Below, in pieces: positions 38,227-47,016 of a stretch of DNA of 64,000 bases. Position numbers and translations under genes: made by a program. The notes below the pieces were generated by a model that had not been told where the DNA came from, did not search any database, and saw only the letters and a program-made list of their open reading frames with translations. Each line of letters begins with the position of its first letter. The first letter of the stretch is position 1. The DNA comes from an uncultured Sterolibacterium sp. (GTDB lineage Bacteria; Pseudomonadota; Gammaproteobacteria; Burkholderiales; Rhodocyclaceae): contig CAIVDC010000008.1 in the NCBI GenBank assembly GCA_903904605.1, positions 1-64,000 of the forward strand, given 5' to 3'.

Positions 38227-39110
38227 CCGCGCGCAAAGGCATCATCCTCGCCGGCGGCGCCGGCACCAGGCTTCATCCGGTGACCCTGGCGGTGTCCAAG
38301 CAATTGCTGCCGATCTACGACAAGCCGATGATCTACTATCCGCTGTCCACCCTGATGCTCGCCGGCATCCGCGACATCCTGCTGATCTCGACGCCGCAGG
38401 ACACGCCGCGCTTCGCCCAGCTCCTGGGCGACGGCAGCCAGTGGGGGATGAATCTGTCCTACGCCGTCCAGCCCTCGCCCGACGGCCTGGCGCAGGCCTT
38501 CATCATCGGCCGCGAATTCGTGGCCAACGGCCCGTCGGCCCTGGTCCTCGGCGACAATGTCTTCTACGGGCACGACTTCGCCAGCCAGTTGAAGCGCGTC
38601 GCCGAAGCGAGCGACGGCGCCACGGTGTTCGCCTACGCCGTGACCGACCCCGAGCGCTACGGCGTGGTCGAGTTCGACAGCGACAGCCTCGCCGTCAGCA
38701 TCGAGGAAAAGCCGCGGCTGCCGAAATCGCGCTATGCCGTCACCGGCCTGTACTTTTACGACAATCAGGTGCTGGACATCGCCGCCGCCCTCAAGCCCTC
38801 GCCGCGCGGCGAACTGGAGATCACCGACGTCAACCGCCGCTACCTGGAACTGAACCAGCTCAAGGTCGAAATCATGGGCCGCGGCATGGCCTGGCTGGAC
38901 ACCGGCACGCACGAGTCGCTGCTCGAAGCGTCGCAATTTATCGGCATCATCGAGAAACGCCAGGGGCTCAAGGTCGCCTGTCCGGAGGAGATCGCCTGGC
39001 GCATGGGCTGGATCGATGCCGCGCAACTCGAGCGGCTCGCCCGGCCCCTGGAGAAGAACGGCTACGGCCAGTACCTGCTGGGACTGCTCAAGGACCGGGT
39101 GCATACCTGA
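38223..39110 (+). CDS. rmlA: Glucose-1-phosphate thymidylyltransferase
   Basis: A 295-residue nucleotidyltransferase. [21 protein letters not shown] is the triphosphate loop, [19 protein letters not shown] the sugar site, and GDNVFYG the metal region. Makes dTDP-glucose from dTTP and glucose-1-phosphate. Stop and rmlC start overlap (TGATG). Confidence 0.96.
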   Translation: MTARKGIILAGGAGTRLHPVTLAVSKQLLPIYDKPMIYYPLSTLMLAGIRDILLISTPQDTPRFAQLLGDGSQWGMNLSYAVQPSPDGLAQAFIIGREFVANGPSALVLGDNVFYGHDFASQLKRVAEASDGATVFAYAVTDPERYGVVEFDSDSLAVSIEEKPRLPKSRYAVTGLYFYDNQVLDIAAALKPSPRGELEITDVNRRYLELNQLKVEIMGRGMAWLDTGTHESLLEASQFIGIIEKRQGLKVACPEEIAWRMGWIDAAQLERLARPLEKNGYGQYLLGLLKDRVHT

Positions 39111-39673
39111 TGCAGAAGATCGCCACCGCTCTGGCCGATGTCTGGATCATCGAGCCGAAAGTCTTCGGCGATCCGCGCGGTTTCTTCTTCGAGAGCTACA
39201 ACCGGCGCGCCCTGGCCGATCTGGGCCTGACCGCCGAGTTCGTCCAGGACAATCACTCGCGCTCGGGCAAGGGCGTGCTGCGCGGCCTGCACTACCAGCT
39301 CGATCACCCGCAGGGCAAGCTGGTTCGGGTCATCGCCGGGGAAGTCTTCGACGTCGCGGTGGATCTGCGCCGCTCGTCCCCCACCTTCCGGCGCTGGGTG
39401 TCGGCGACGCTCTCGGCCGAGAACAAACGCATGATGTGGATTCCGCCGGGTTTCGCCCACGGCTTCCTGACCATTTCCGAATCGGCCGAATTTCTCTACA
39501 AGACCACCGATTACTGGTATCCCGGCGACGAGCGGAGCATCCTCTGGAACGACCCGGAACTGGCCATAACCTGGCCGCTCGCGCAACACTCCGGCGAACC
39601 GCCGCTCGAACCCCATTTGGCCGCCAAGGACCGCGCAGCCGGCCTCCTGCGCGAAGCCGACCTCTTTCCGTGA
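39110..39673 (+). CDS. rmlC: dTDP-4-dehydrorhamnose 3,5-epimerase
   Basis: A 187-residue cupin. PKVFGDPRGFFFESYN, QDNHSRSGKGVLRGLHYQ (catalytic His) and WIPPGFAHGFLT are RmlC signatures. The ATG at 39110-39112 overlaps the rmlA stop; a longer open frame upstream is a shadow. Overlaps rmlD by four bases. Confidence 0.95.
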   Translation: MQKIATALADVWIIEPKVFGDPRGFFFESYNRRALADLGLTAEFVQDNHSRSGKGVLRGLHYQLDHPQGKLVRVIAGEVFDVAVDLRRSSPTFRRWVSATLSAENKRMMWIPPGFAHGFLTISESAEFLYKTTDYWYPGDERSILWNDPELAITWPLAQHSGEPPLEPHLAAKDRAAGLLREADLFP

Positions 39674-40512
39674 AAAGGATACTCCTCGTCGGCCGGAACG
39701 GGCAGGTCGGCCGGGAGTTGCGGCGCACGCTGGCGCCACTGGGCGAGGTGATCGCGGTGGACCGGGAGGCGCTCGACCTCGCCCGCGAGGACGACATCCG
39801 CATGATCCTGCGCACGATCCGGCCCGGGATCGTGGTCAATGCCGCAGCCTACACCGCCGTCGACCAGGCCGAAGCCGAACCCGAACTGGCCGTGGCGATC
39901 AATGGCCTCGCCCCGGGCGTGATGGCCGAGGAGGCGAGGCGGCAGGGCGCGCTGCTCGTCCATTATTCCACCGACTACGTCTTCGACGGCGCGAAGTCCG
40001 GCCCCTACACCGAGGACGACCTGCCCAATCCGCTGAATGTTTACGGCCGCAGCAAGCTCGCCGGCGAAAAGGCGATCCGGGACTCGGGCTGCCGCCACCT
40101 GATCTTCCGCACCAGCTGGGTCTATGGCCGCCACGGCAGGAATTTCCTCCGCACCATCCAGCGCCTGGCCCGGACCAAGGAAGAACTCGCCATCGTCGAC
40201 GACCAGATCGGCGCGCCGACCTGGAGCCGGATGATCGCCGAGGCGACAGCGCTCGCCTTGCGCAGTGACCAAGACTCGGGCCTCTACCACATGAGCAGCG
40301 CCGGGCAGACCTCCTGGCACGGCTTCGCCCGGGCCATCCTCGAGGCCCAGGGCTGGAGCGGACGGCTCCTGCCGATCCCGGCGCGGGAATACCCGTTGCC
40401 GGCGCAACGCCCGGCCAACTCGACGCTCGACAACGGCAAGCTCGCCGCCGTCCTGGGCCTGGCCCTGCCCGACTGGCGCGGCGCGCTGGATCTCTGCCTG
40501 GCCGACGAATGA
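39670..40512 (+). CDS. rmlD: dTDP-4-dehydrorhamnose reductase
   Basis: A 280-residue SDR completing dTDP-L-rhamnose synthesis. It starts at GTG 39670 inside the rmlC stop (GTGA). ILLVGRNGQVGRELRRTL binds NADPH, STDYVFDGAKSGPY and VYGRSKLAGE (YxxxK as Y-G-R-S-K) are catalytic, and FRTSWVYG is conserved. Last gene of the rml set; a divergent vapBC module begins 15 bases later. Confidence 0.95.
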   Translation: MKRILLVGRNGQVGRELRRTLAPLGEVIAVDREALDLAREDDIRMILRTIRPGIVVNAAAYTAVDQAEAEPELAVAINGLAPGVMAEEARRQGALLVHYSTDYVFDGAKSGPYTEDDLPNPLNVYGRSKLAGEKAIRDSGCRHLIFRTSWVYGRHGRNFLRTIQRLARTKEELAIVDDQIGAPTWSRMIAEATALALRSDQDSGLYHMSSAGQTSWHGFARAILEAQGWSGRLLPIPAREYPLPAQRPANSTLDNGKLAAVLGLALPDWRGALDLCLADE

Positions 40513-40527
40513 CTTGAGAAGCAGCGA

Positions 40528-40899
40528 TTAGTGTGCTTCGGCCGCATGCGCCCAGGCTTTTCCCTCGGCGATGGACTTGAGACGTTTGTCCCTGGTCCAA
40601 AGCCTGGCGCCGTGCATGACGGCGGCCGCGAGCAGGTGAACATCGACATAGCCGATACCGCAGCCCATGAGTTTCTGCCGCTCGATGAAGAACAGCGACT
40701 CTTGTTCGGTAACGACAGCCAGTCGCGGGAGAGATTGCATCAGGGTGAGCACTTCCGCACGGTTCTGCAGGGCGCCGCAGGCCAGTTCGCCGATCACGAA
40801 GTCATGGGTACAGACGAGGCCATTTTGCAGCAAAGCAGCCAGTGACTGATTGCCGCTGCGCAGATGATCGATCCAGACCGAGGTGCCGACCGGAATCAC
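40528..40899 (-). CDS. vapC: VapC-type PIN-domain toxin
   Basis: A 123-residue PIN ribonuclease. VGTSVWIDHLR at the N-terminus carries the first acidic residue, FVIGELACG the second, and GYVDVHLLAAA the third acidic cluster. Such toxins cut tRNA or rRNA. Starts at GTG 40899 with a GTGA overlap on the antitoxin stop, typical of TA operons. Confidence 0.88.
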   Translation of the reverse strand: MIPVGTSVWIDHLRSGNQSLAALLQNGLVCTHDFVIGELACGALQNRAEVLTLMQSLPRLAVVTEQESLFFIERQKLMGCGIGYVDVHLLAAAVMHGARLWTRDKRLKSIAEGKAWAHAAEAH

Positions 40900-41093
40900 C
40901 GCTTGCCTTCGCGGCGGCGCGGGACTGGTGCCAAGTGTGGCTCGCTGCCGCCCAAACTAGCCAGGCGACGGGCGCTTTCGCGCTGGATCAGCGCTCCCAG
41001 GGCTTCCCTCAGCAAGGCACTGCGCTCCTGAATACCGGAGAGCAACTGGGCCCGGCCCAGCAGGGCTTCATCGAGCGTTACGGTGGTGCGCAT
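40896..41093 (-). CDS. vapB: VapB-type antitoxin
   Basis: A 65-residue protein with an N-terminal ribbon-helix-helix start (MRTTVTLDEALLGRAQLL) and a basic C-terminal tail for toxin contact. Translationally coupled to vapC and probably autoregulates the pair. Between this gene and the next TA module lies about 160 bases with a REP-like repeat. Confidence 0.82.
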   Translation of the reverse strand: MRTTVTLDEALLGRAQLLSGIQERSALLREALGALIQRESARRLASLGGSEPHLAPVPRRREGKR

Positions 41094-41173
41094 TGTGAGC
41101 TCCCGAATGGTAGAGCATCAAAAATAGCACCAAATGAGTCCGAATATGAGCCGTTATCTTCTTGCTGTCCTGT

Positions 41174-41222
41174 TTCCGGGCTATCTTGGGTTTCTTCACT
41201 TCGTTCGCAACGACAACGAAGA
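41174..41222. repeat. REP-like dispersed repeat
   Basis: A motif TTCTTCACTTCGTTCGCAACGAC followed by CAACGAAGAAGAGG can fold on itself (CTTCGTT/AACGAAG). It is similar to short palindromes scattered in proteobacteria. It fills the otherwise empty gap between vapB and the mazF-like toxin; no gene seen. Confidence 0.45.
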
Positions 41223-41250
41223 AGAGGTCGCATGAATGTCGCCCGGACGC

Positions 41251-41583
41251 CTATCCCAGCATCTGGAGCAACACGTCGTGCCATAGGGCGGGATCAATCT
41301 CACCCATCTTTCTGACCAGCCTGGTCTTGTCGACGCAGCGAATTTGATCCAGCAGCACTCGCGCCGGGCTGCCACTGAATACCGCTTCCGGACGACAGCC
41401 GAGCGCCTGCCCCTTACTGATGATGGGCGCCACGATGACGCGCGGCAGCGCCGCATTCATATCATCGGGCGACACCACCAACGCCGGGCTCGTCTTCCTG
41501 ATCTCGGTACCGGCGGTGGGATCAAGGCTAACCCAGTACACCTCGCCGCGCAGAACCAGCGCGCCGCCTTTCACCAATCCCAT
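41251..41583 (-). CDS. MazF/PemK-family toxin
   Basis: A 110-residue protein. RGEVYWVSLDPTAGTEIRKTSPALVV is the MazF N-terminal barrel, followed by VIVAPIISKG and DQIRCVDKTRL, where family members have substrate-binding and catalytic Arg/Thr residues. Cleaves mRNA at short motifs in known homologues. Overlaps the antitoxin gene by 13 bases. Confidence 0.87.
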   Translation of the reverse strand: MGLVKGGALVLRGEVYWVSLDPTAGTEIRKTSPALVVSPDDMNAALPRVIVAPIISKGQALGCRPEAVFSGSPARVLLDQIRCVDKTRLVRKMGEIDPALWHDVLLQMLG

Positions 41584-41807
41584 TCTCCGCAGTCGGCATC
41601 GACGGGCAAGCCGTCCCAGGCGTCCCCATCCTGCTCCGCCTGGTAGCCGTCAAACCACCCCTCCCGGGGCGCCCGTACGGGCGTAATCACCAGCCTCGCC
41701 GCTTCGACGGTCATGTCCACCGCGCCCTGGAGTTGGCATTCCGCAAGCATCGCGGCCGGAATCAGCACGCCTTGCGAATTACCGACCTTGCGCAACCTGG
41801 TTCTCAT
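41571..41807 (-). CDS. MazE/AbrB-type antitoxin
   Basis: A 78-residue protein. TRLRKVGNSQGVLIPAAMLAE is the SpoVT/AbrB DNA-binding swapped-hairpin. The C-terminus is acidic (ending ADCGEWDW) and should wrap the toxin. Operon partner of the MazF-like toxin downstream. Confidence 0.86.
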   Translation of the reverse strand: MRTRLRKVGNSQGVLIPAAMLAECQLQGAVDMTVEAARLVITPVRAPREGWFDGYQAEQDGDAWDGLPVDADCGEWDW

Positions 41808-41937
41808 CGCCCGCCCTCTAACGTTATAACTAACTTATAAGCCTTCAGAAAGGACAGCAAGCCGAAGTTGAATGCGAGCCGGAGTGATGTTGGCCTATAA
41901 TGCGCATGTATTGAAAACATCATCTGGAGCCAATATC

Positions 41938-42177
41938 ATGCGCGCCCTTGTCAAACCGCCCAAGAAAGCCACCAACATCACCCTGTCAGCTGAAGTACTG
42001 GCAGAAGCCAAGGCAATGGGCATCAATATTTCCCAGGCCTGCGATCAGTTCTTGCGCGAATTGGTCAGCAGCGAGCGCGGCAGACGCTGGCAAGAAGATC
42101 ATGTCGAGTTCGTTGCCGCTTACAACAAGACGGTGGCTACCGAAGGCCTGCCGCTGGAACAATGGCGAAGCTTCTGA
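41938..42177 (+). CDS. ccdA: CcdA-type antitoxin
   Basis: A 79-residue protein. KKATNITLSAEVLAEAKAMGINISQACDQFL is the ribbon-helix-helix part (split here by me into strand ATNITLS and helices), and RWQEDHVEFVAAYNKTV the CcdB-binding tail. ATG 41938 starts a good CcdA; the upstream extension to 41872 is not family-like. One base separates it from ccdB. Confidence 0.9.
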   Translation: MRALVKPPKKATNITLSAEVLAEAKAMGINISQACDQFLRELVSSERGRRWQEDHVEFVAAYNKTVATEGLPLEQWRSF

Positions 42178-42178
42178 A

Positions 42179-42502
42179 ATGGCGCGCTTCGATGTTTATC
42201 GCAACACCGGGCAGCACGCCGAACAGACCCCATACCTGCTGGATGCGCAGACGGATCTATTGCACGGTTTGGCAACCCGCATCGTGGTGCCGTTGCGCAG
42301 ACGCGACCGCTTCCAGACGGCGAAGCTCCCCGGAAATCTGACGCCGACCTTCAACATAGAAGGCGTCGAATGCCTTATGGAAACGCCAAAACTCGCGGCA
42401 GTGCCACTGCGCCTCCTGAAAACACCCGTGACCTCTCTTGCGGCAAATCGACTTGAAATCATCGCGGCGCTGGACTTCCTGTTTCAGGGCTTCTGCCCCT
42501 GA
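42179..42502 (+). CDS. ccdB: CcdB-type gyrase toxin
   Basis: A 107-residue protein. ARFDVYRNTGQHAEQTPYLLD at the start, TRIVVPLRRR in the middle and IIAALDFLFQGF at the end match chromosomal CcdB toxins that poison DNA gyrase. Starts one base after the ccdA stop (TGAAATG). Third TA module in this 2-kb stretch. Confidence 0.9.
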   Translation: MARFDVYRNTGQHAEQTPYLLDAQTDLLHGLATRIVVPLRRRDRFQTAKLPGNLTPTFNIEGVECLMETPKLAAVPLRLLKTPVTSLAANRLEIIAALDFLFQGFCP

Positions 42503-42678
42503 CTGACCGGCAGGCTGCTGTGGCTGCAGTAGATCCAAACAGGCGGTGTATTGCCCTCTTTTTCTTGTTGCTTGGGATCCCGGATCTGATCTACTGCTAA
42601 GATTACTCAAATTGCTGCAAATTGCGGTGCGAAACACCACAAACGCCATGCCCATGGCCGAACCAAGAGAGGAATTGG
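42503..42678. other. Gap between ccdB and pseB
   Basis: About 175 bases with no gene. A purine-rich AGAGAGGAA seven bases before the pseB ATG is a good ribosome site. A promoter for the nonulosonate operon probably lies here but I cannot place it. Confidence 0.45.
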
Positions 42679-43671
42679 ATGTTCAATGATCGGTCGATAC
42701 TCGTCACGGGCGGAACGGGGTCGTTCGGCAAGAAGTTCATCCGGACCCTGATCGAGCGCCATCGGCCCCGACGCATCGTCGTTCTTTCCCGCGACGAACT
42801 GAAACAGTATGAGATGCAGCAGGATTTCCCTGAATCCTGCATGCGCTTCTTTCTCGGCGATGTCCGCGACCGGGAGCGCATGGTCCAGGCCATGCGCGGA
42901 GTCGACTTCGTGGTCCACGCCGCCGCCCTGAAGCAGGTGCCTGCCGCCGAATACAACCCCGGGGAATTCATCCGCACCAATGTCAATGGCGCCGAAAACG
43001 TCATCCATGCGGCCATCGAGAACGGCGTGAAAAAGGTCATCGCCCTCTCGACCGACAAAGCCGCCAGCCCGATCAACCTCTATGGCGCGACCAAGCTCTT
43101 GTCCGACAAGCTGTTCGTGGCTGCCAATAATATCGCCGGCAATCATCCCACCCGCTTCGCGGTGGTCCGCTATGGCAACGTCGTGGGCTCCCGCGGTTCG
43201 GTGGTCCCCCTGTTTAGAAAAATGATCGCTGAAGGAGCGAAGGAACTGCCCATTACCGATGACCAGATGACGCGGTTCTGGATTACTCTGCAACACGGCG
43301 TCGATTTCGTCCTGAAAGGTTTCGAACGGATGTACGGCGGCGAGATCTTCGTGCCGAAAATTCCCTCGGTAAAAATCGTCGATCTGGCATGCGCCATGGC
43401 GCCAGGCTTGCCGCAAAAAGTCATAGGCATCCGGCCCGGGGAGAAACTCCACGAGCTCATGATCTCCCGCGACGACAGCCCCAATACGATCGAGTTCGCA
43501 GATCATTTCGTCATCTGTCCGGCGATCCGCTTCATCGAGAAAAGCAACTATTCGAGCGATGCCGCCGGGGAAAAGGGCAAACCCGCTCCTCTGGGCTTCA
43601 AGTATTCGTCCGATCTCAACCCGCATTTTCTCAACCTCGACGAAATCATCGAGATCAACGGAGAGCCATGA
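42679..43671 (+). CDS. pseB: UDP-N-acetylglucosamine 4,6-dehydratase (inverting), PseB
   Basis: A 330-residue SDR. SILVTGGTGSFGKKFIRTL is the NADP loop, FFLGDVRDRERM the next strand, and STDKAASPINLYGATKL holds the catalytic Thr-Asp-Lys-Tyr region of the PseB/FlaA1 group. Performs the first step of pseudaminic-type sugar synthesis for flagellin glycosylation. ATG 42679 has a good ribosome site; an earlier in-frame ATG lacks family similarity. Its TGA overlaps the start of the pseC remnant. Confidence 0.93.
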   Translation: MFNDRSILVTGGTGSFGKKFIRTLIERHRPRRIVVLSRDELKQYEMQQDFPESCMRFFLGDVRDRERMVQAMRGVDFVVHAAALKQVPAAEYNPGEFIRTNVNGAENVIHAAIENGVKKVIALSTDKAASPINLYGATKLLSDKLFVAANNIAGNHPTRFAVVRYGNVVGSRGSVVPLFRKMIAEGAKELPITDDQMTRFWITLQHGVDFVLKGFERMYGGEIFVPKIPSVKIVDLACAMAPGLPQKVIGIRPGEKLHELMISRDDSPNTIEFADHFVICPAIRFIEKSNYSSDAAGEKGKPAPLGFKYSSDLNPHFLNLDEIIEINGEP

Positions 43672-43748
43672 TCTCGTACCGGCACCACGATGTAGATGAG
43701 TCAGACTCTCAAACGCCCACCATGGAAGCAAATCTCTCATCATCATGA
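43668..43748 (+). pseudogene. pseC: pseC N-terminal remnant (26 codons)
   Basis: Starting in an ATGA with the pseB stop, a 26-codon frame begins MISYRHHDVDESD. This closely follows the N-terminus of PseC aminotransferases, which begin like MIPYGR..I.E.D and normally sit right here after pseB. The rest (about 350 residues) is missing. The frame ends in another ATGA with pseF. It looks like an internal deletion that kept translational coupling between pseB and pseF. Confidence 0.62.
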
Positions 43749-44431
43749 ACATCGTAGTCATCCCAGCGCGCGGCGGCAGTAAGCGTATCCCGCGGAAGAA
43801 CATCAAGAATTTCTGCGGCAGACCCATGATCGCGTGGGCCATCAGCAAGGCCCGCGAGTCAGGCCTTTTCGAACGCGTCATAGTCACCACGGATGACCAG
43901 GAAATAGCCGAGGTTGCCAACGCCTGGGGTGCCGAAACCCCATTCCTCCGCCCGAAGGAACTGGCAGACGACCTGACCCCCACGGTTCCGGTCATTGCTC
44001 ATGCCGTCGGGTCTTGTCTCGAACTGGGCTGGATCGCCGAGCAAGTCTGTTGCATCTACCCCTGCGTGCCGTTCCTGCAAGTCGGCGACCTGATCGCGGC
44101 GCTCGATCTGGCGCAGGCGCAAGATGCGGACTTCGTCTACCCGGTCACGGAGTACGCCCACCCGATACAGCGGGCGATGCACCAACTTCCGGGAGGAAAG
44201 ATGCAGTTTCTCAATCCGGAATTCGAATTGACCCGGACCCAGGATCTGGACAAGGCCTATCATGATGCCGGGCAGTTTTACTGGGGCAAGGCTTCGGCCT
44301 GGCTAGCGCACAAGAAAATGCACACAGATGGCCTGGGGCTCTCGATACCGAACTGGCGGGTTGTGGACATCGACTCCGCGGATGACTGGCGACGCGCAGA
44401 ACTGATATTCAATGCCATGGCTAGCGCCTGA
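43745..44431 (+). CDS. pseF: Pseudaminic acid cytidylyltransferase, PseF
   Basis: A 228-residue CMP-sugar synthetase. IVVIPARGGSKRIPRKNI is the CTP-binding signature, VIVTTDDQEIAEVA the next motif, and SYP-like YAHPIQRAM with TRTQDLDKAYHDAGQFYW are more PseF than NeuA. It would make CMP-pseudaminate or a close C9 sugar. Overlaps the pseC remnant stop by ATGA. Confidence 0.9.
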   Translation: MNIVVIPARGGSKRIPRKNIKNFCGRPMIAWAISKARESGLFERVIVTTDDQEIAEVANAWGAETPFLRPKELADDLTPTVPVIAHAVGSCLELGWIAEQVCCIYPCVPFLQVGDLIAALDLAQAQDADFVYPVTEYAHPIQRAMHQLPGGKMQFLNPEFELTRTQDLDKAYHDAGQFYWGKASAWLAHKKMHTDGLGLSIPNWRVVDIDSADDWRRAELIFNAMASA

Positions 44432-44448
44432 CGACTTGGCGCCGGCTT

Positions 44449-45321
44449 GTGAAACTACTCATACTGGGATCCTCCGGCCTATTGGGCAGCACCTTGGTGC
44501 CATTCCTCACCTCATGCGGCCATGAGGTCAAGACTCACGGCCGCAGCGATGACGCACAATACCAAGCGGACCTCAGCGACCCCAATGATTTAGCCGGACT
44601 GCTGGATACGGTCGATCACGAAGTAATCGTCAACCTGGTGGGCCTCACCGACGTAGAGCTTTGCGAGACGAAGCCGAATCAGGCCTACCTGGTCAATGTC
44701 CGAACCGTAGAGAATCTTGCAGCCTGGATCAAACGACAGGAGTCGCCGCCCCATCTAGTGCACATATCCACCGATCAGGTCTATGATGGCCCCGGCAAGC
44801 ACGCTGAAAATCATGTGACGCTGACCAACTATTATGCTTTTTCAAAATATGCGGCAGAGCTGGTCGCGGCAAGCGTGCCGGCTACCATCCTGAGAACGAA
44901 TTTCTTCGGTCGCAGCCGCTGCCGAATGAGGATGAGCCTGGCAGATTGGCTCTTTCACTCTCTCTCCAGGGGAGAGCCCATTCAGGTCTTTGACGATGTG
45001 CTGTTCAGCCCGCTCTCCATGACGACGCTCTCGAAAATGATAGAACTGAGCATCAAGCAGCAGCCCGACGGCCTGTTCAATCTGGGTACTCATGAAGGAA
45101 TGAGCAAGGCGGATTTTGCCTTCGCCTTTGCCGATCAACTGAAGCTTCCAACGCGCACGATGACGCGCACCACCATAGCTCAGGCTACCTTCCTCAAGAC
45201 ATACAGGCCGAGGGACATGCGCATGGACTGCGCGAAATTCGAAACTCGGCTGGGCATCGGTCTGCCTCTTCTTGGCAGCGAAATAGAGCAGGTCGCGAAT
45301 GAATACCGTGAAGTCGCCTGA
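44449..45321 (+). CDS. SDR sugar-nucleotide-binding protein (RmlD-like)
   Basis: A 290-residue protein starting at GTG 44449. KLLILGSSGLLGSTLVPFL binds NAD(P), STDQVYDGPGKH matches the RmlD STDYVFDG motif, and NYYAFSKYAAELV holds the YxxxK. It is distinct from rmlD at 39.7 kb. Within a nonulosonate operon it may reduce or epimerise the sugar precursor; the exact reaction is unknown. Overlaps the synthase gene by 23 bases. Confidence 0.82.
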   Translation: MKLLILGSSGLLGSTLVPFLTSCGHEVKTHGRSDDAQYQADLSDPNDLAGLLDTVDHEVIVNLVGLTDVELCETKPNQAYLVNVRTVENLAAWIKRQESPPHLVHISTDQVYDGPGKHAENHVTLTNYYAFSKYAAELVAASVPATILRTNFFGRSRCRMRMSLADWLFHSLSRGEPIQVFDDVLFSPLSMTTLSKMIELSIKQQPDGLFNLGTHEGMSKADFAFAFADQLKLPTRTMTRTTIAQATFLKTYRPRDMRMDCAKFETRLGIGLPLLGSEIEQVANEYREVA

Positions 45322-46387
45322 TCCTATCCTGAATATTCAGGGGAAGAAGATCGGGTCAGATTTCCCGACCTATTTCATTGCCGACATCGCGGCGAATCAC
45401 GACGGCGATCTCGAGCGCGCCAAGGCCCTGATCCATCTGGCGGCCGAGGCCGGTTCCGACGCGGCAAAATTCCAGCACTTCAGGGCTGAGACGATAGTCA
45501 GCGATCACGGCTTCAGGAACTTGGGCGGCCAGCAGTCCCACCAGGCGAAGTGGGAAAAATCGGTATTCGAGGTCTACAAGGATGCCAGCGTCAGCCTGGA
45601 CTGGACCGGCACGTTAAAGGAAACCTGCGATAAGGCGGGCATCGCCTTCTTCACCAGTCCGTATGCGGCGGATCTCGTGGATCACGTCGATCCCTTTGTC
45701 CCCGCCTACAAGATTGGTTCAGGCGATATCACATGGATAGAGATGATCGAGTACATCGCCGCCAAGCACAAGCCCTATGTCATGGCGACCGGCGCATCCA
45801 CCTTGGATGACGTGCAGCGTGCAGTCTCTGCAGGGCTGGCCATCAACCCCATGCTTTGCCTGATGCAATGCAACACCAACTACACGGCCAGTCTCGATAA
45901 TTTCAAGTACATCCATCTGAATGTCCTGAGGACCTACCGAGATATGTATCCGGAACTCGTTCTCGGACTGAGCGATCATACGCCAGGACATGCGGCCGTT
46001 CTCGGCGCAGTCGCCTTGGGCGCCCGGATGATAGAAAAACACTTCACGGATAATGTCTCGCGTATCGGCCCGGATCACGCGTTCTCGATGGCCCCAAGCC
46101 ACTGGCGGGAAATGGTGGAAAGGACGCGGGAACTGGAAAACGCCTTGGGATCTGGTGTCAAGCAGGTTGCAGAAAACGAGAGAGAGACCGTCGTCCTTCA
46201 GCGACGGGCTATCCGTGCCAGCGGCAATCTTCCCGCGGGGATTGTACTGGCCAGGGAACATCTCACTGTTCTTCGTCCATGCCCATCGGATGCATTGCCG
46301 CCCTATTGCCTCGGCGAAATGATCGGGAAACGGGTCAGGCGGGATATCATGGCAGGAGAGCATCTGCGATGGACCGATCTCGACTAG
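45299..46387 (+). CDS. NeuB/PseI-family nonulosonic acid synthase
   Basis: A 362-residue protein of the sialic acid synthase family. YFIADIAANHDGDLERAKALI is the N-terminal barrel signature, SDAAKFQHF and KIGSGDITW follow, LGLSDHTPGHAAVLGAVALG and EKHFTDN are metal and PEP-binding motifs, and the C-terminus is an SAF domain (RAIRASGNLPAGIVLA). It condenses PEP with a 6-deoxy hexosamine-type aldehyde. The sequence diverges from typical PseI and NeuB, so product identity is open. Confidence 0.88.
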   Translation: MNTVKSPDPILNIQGKKIGSDFPTYFIADIAANHDGDLERAKALIHLAAEAGSDAAKFQHFRAETIVSDHGFRNLGGQQSHQAKWEKSVFEVYKDASVSLDWTGTLKETCDKAGIAFFTSPYAADLVDHVDPFVPAYKIGSGDITWIEMIEYIAAKHKPYVMATGASTLDDVQRAVSAGLAINPMLCLMQCNTNYTASLDNFKYIHLNVLRTYRDMYPELVLGLSDHTPGHAAVLGAVALGARMIEKHFTDNVSRIGPDHAFSMAPSHWREMVERTRELENALGSGVKQVAENERETVVLQRRAIRASGNLPAGIVLAREHLTVLRPCPSDALPPYCLGEMIGKRVRRDIMAGEHLRWTDLD

Positions 46388-47016
46388 GCATCGTCATCCC
46401 CGCCCTGAACGAGTCGGCAACCATCTCAGGTGTTGTTGAGGCCGCTGCACGTTACGGCGTGCCCATAGTCGTCGATGACGGATCCACAGACGACACGGCA
46501 AGATTGGCCAAACAGGCGGGCGCCGTCGTCGTCTCCCACGAACGAAACCGTGGCTACGATGCGGCGCTTGATTCCGGGTTTCGAAAGGCGGCTGAACTGG
46601 GCAGCGACTGCATCATCACCCTCGACGCGGATGGTCAGCACGACCCGTCTCTGATCCAGCAATTTATCGCCGAAATCGATGCTGGCGCGGAGATCGTCGT
46701 GGGCATCCGAAGCAGCCGCCAGCGATTGGCGGAACATCTATTTGCCGGCTACGCGCGTCTTCGCTTCGGGATCGAGGATCCCTTGTGCGGCATGAAGGCA
46801 TATCGCAGAGCGGTTTATCAGGCGCTTGGCCATTTCGATTCATACGGCTCCATCGGCACCGAACTGACGATGTTCGCCGCAAGGCGCGGCTACCGCCTTG
46901 CCCAGGTGCCGTTTGACGTTCGCGAACGGCTCGGCCAGTCGAGATTCGGCCCGGTCGTTATGGGCAATTACAAAATCATCCGTGCACTTGTTCTCTCGCT
47001 ATGGCGCGTCAAATGA
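46369..47016 (+). CDS. Glycosyltransferase family 2 (polyprenol-phosphate-sugar type)
   Basis: A 215-residue GT2. LGIVIPALNESATISG, VVDDGSTDDT and LDADGQHDP are clear, the last being the DXDGQ motif of dolichol/polyprenol-phosphate sugar synthases. Shorter than bifunctional relatives, without membrane helices. Start ATG 46369 lies inside the synthase gene's end. It could build a lipid-linked donor or transfer a sugar to the flagellin glycan. Confidence 0.87.
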   Translation: MDRSRLGIVIPALNESATISGVVEAAARYGVPIVVDDGSTDDTARLAKQAGAVVVSHERNRGYDAALDSGFRKAAELGSDCIITLDADGQHDPSLIQQFIAEIDAGAEIVVGIRSSRQRLAEHLFAGYARLRFGIEDPLCGMKAYRRAVYQALGHFDSYGSIGTELTMFAARRGYRLAQVPFDVRERLGQSRFGPVVMGNYKIIRALVLSLWRVK

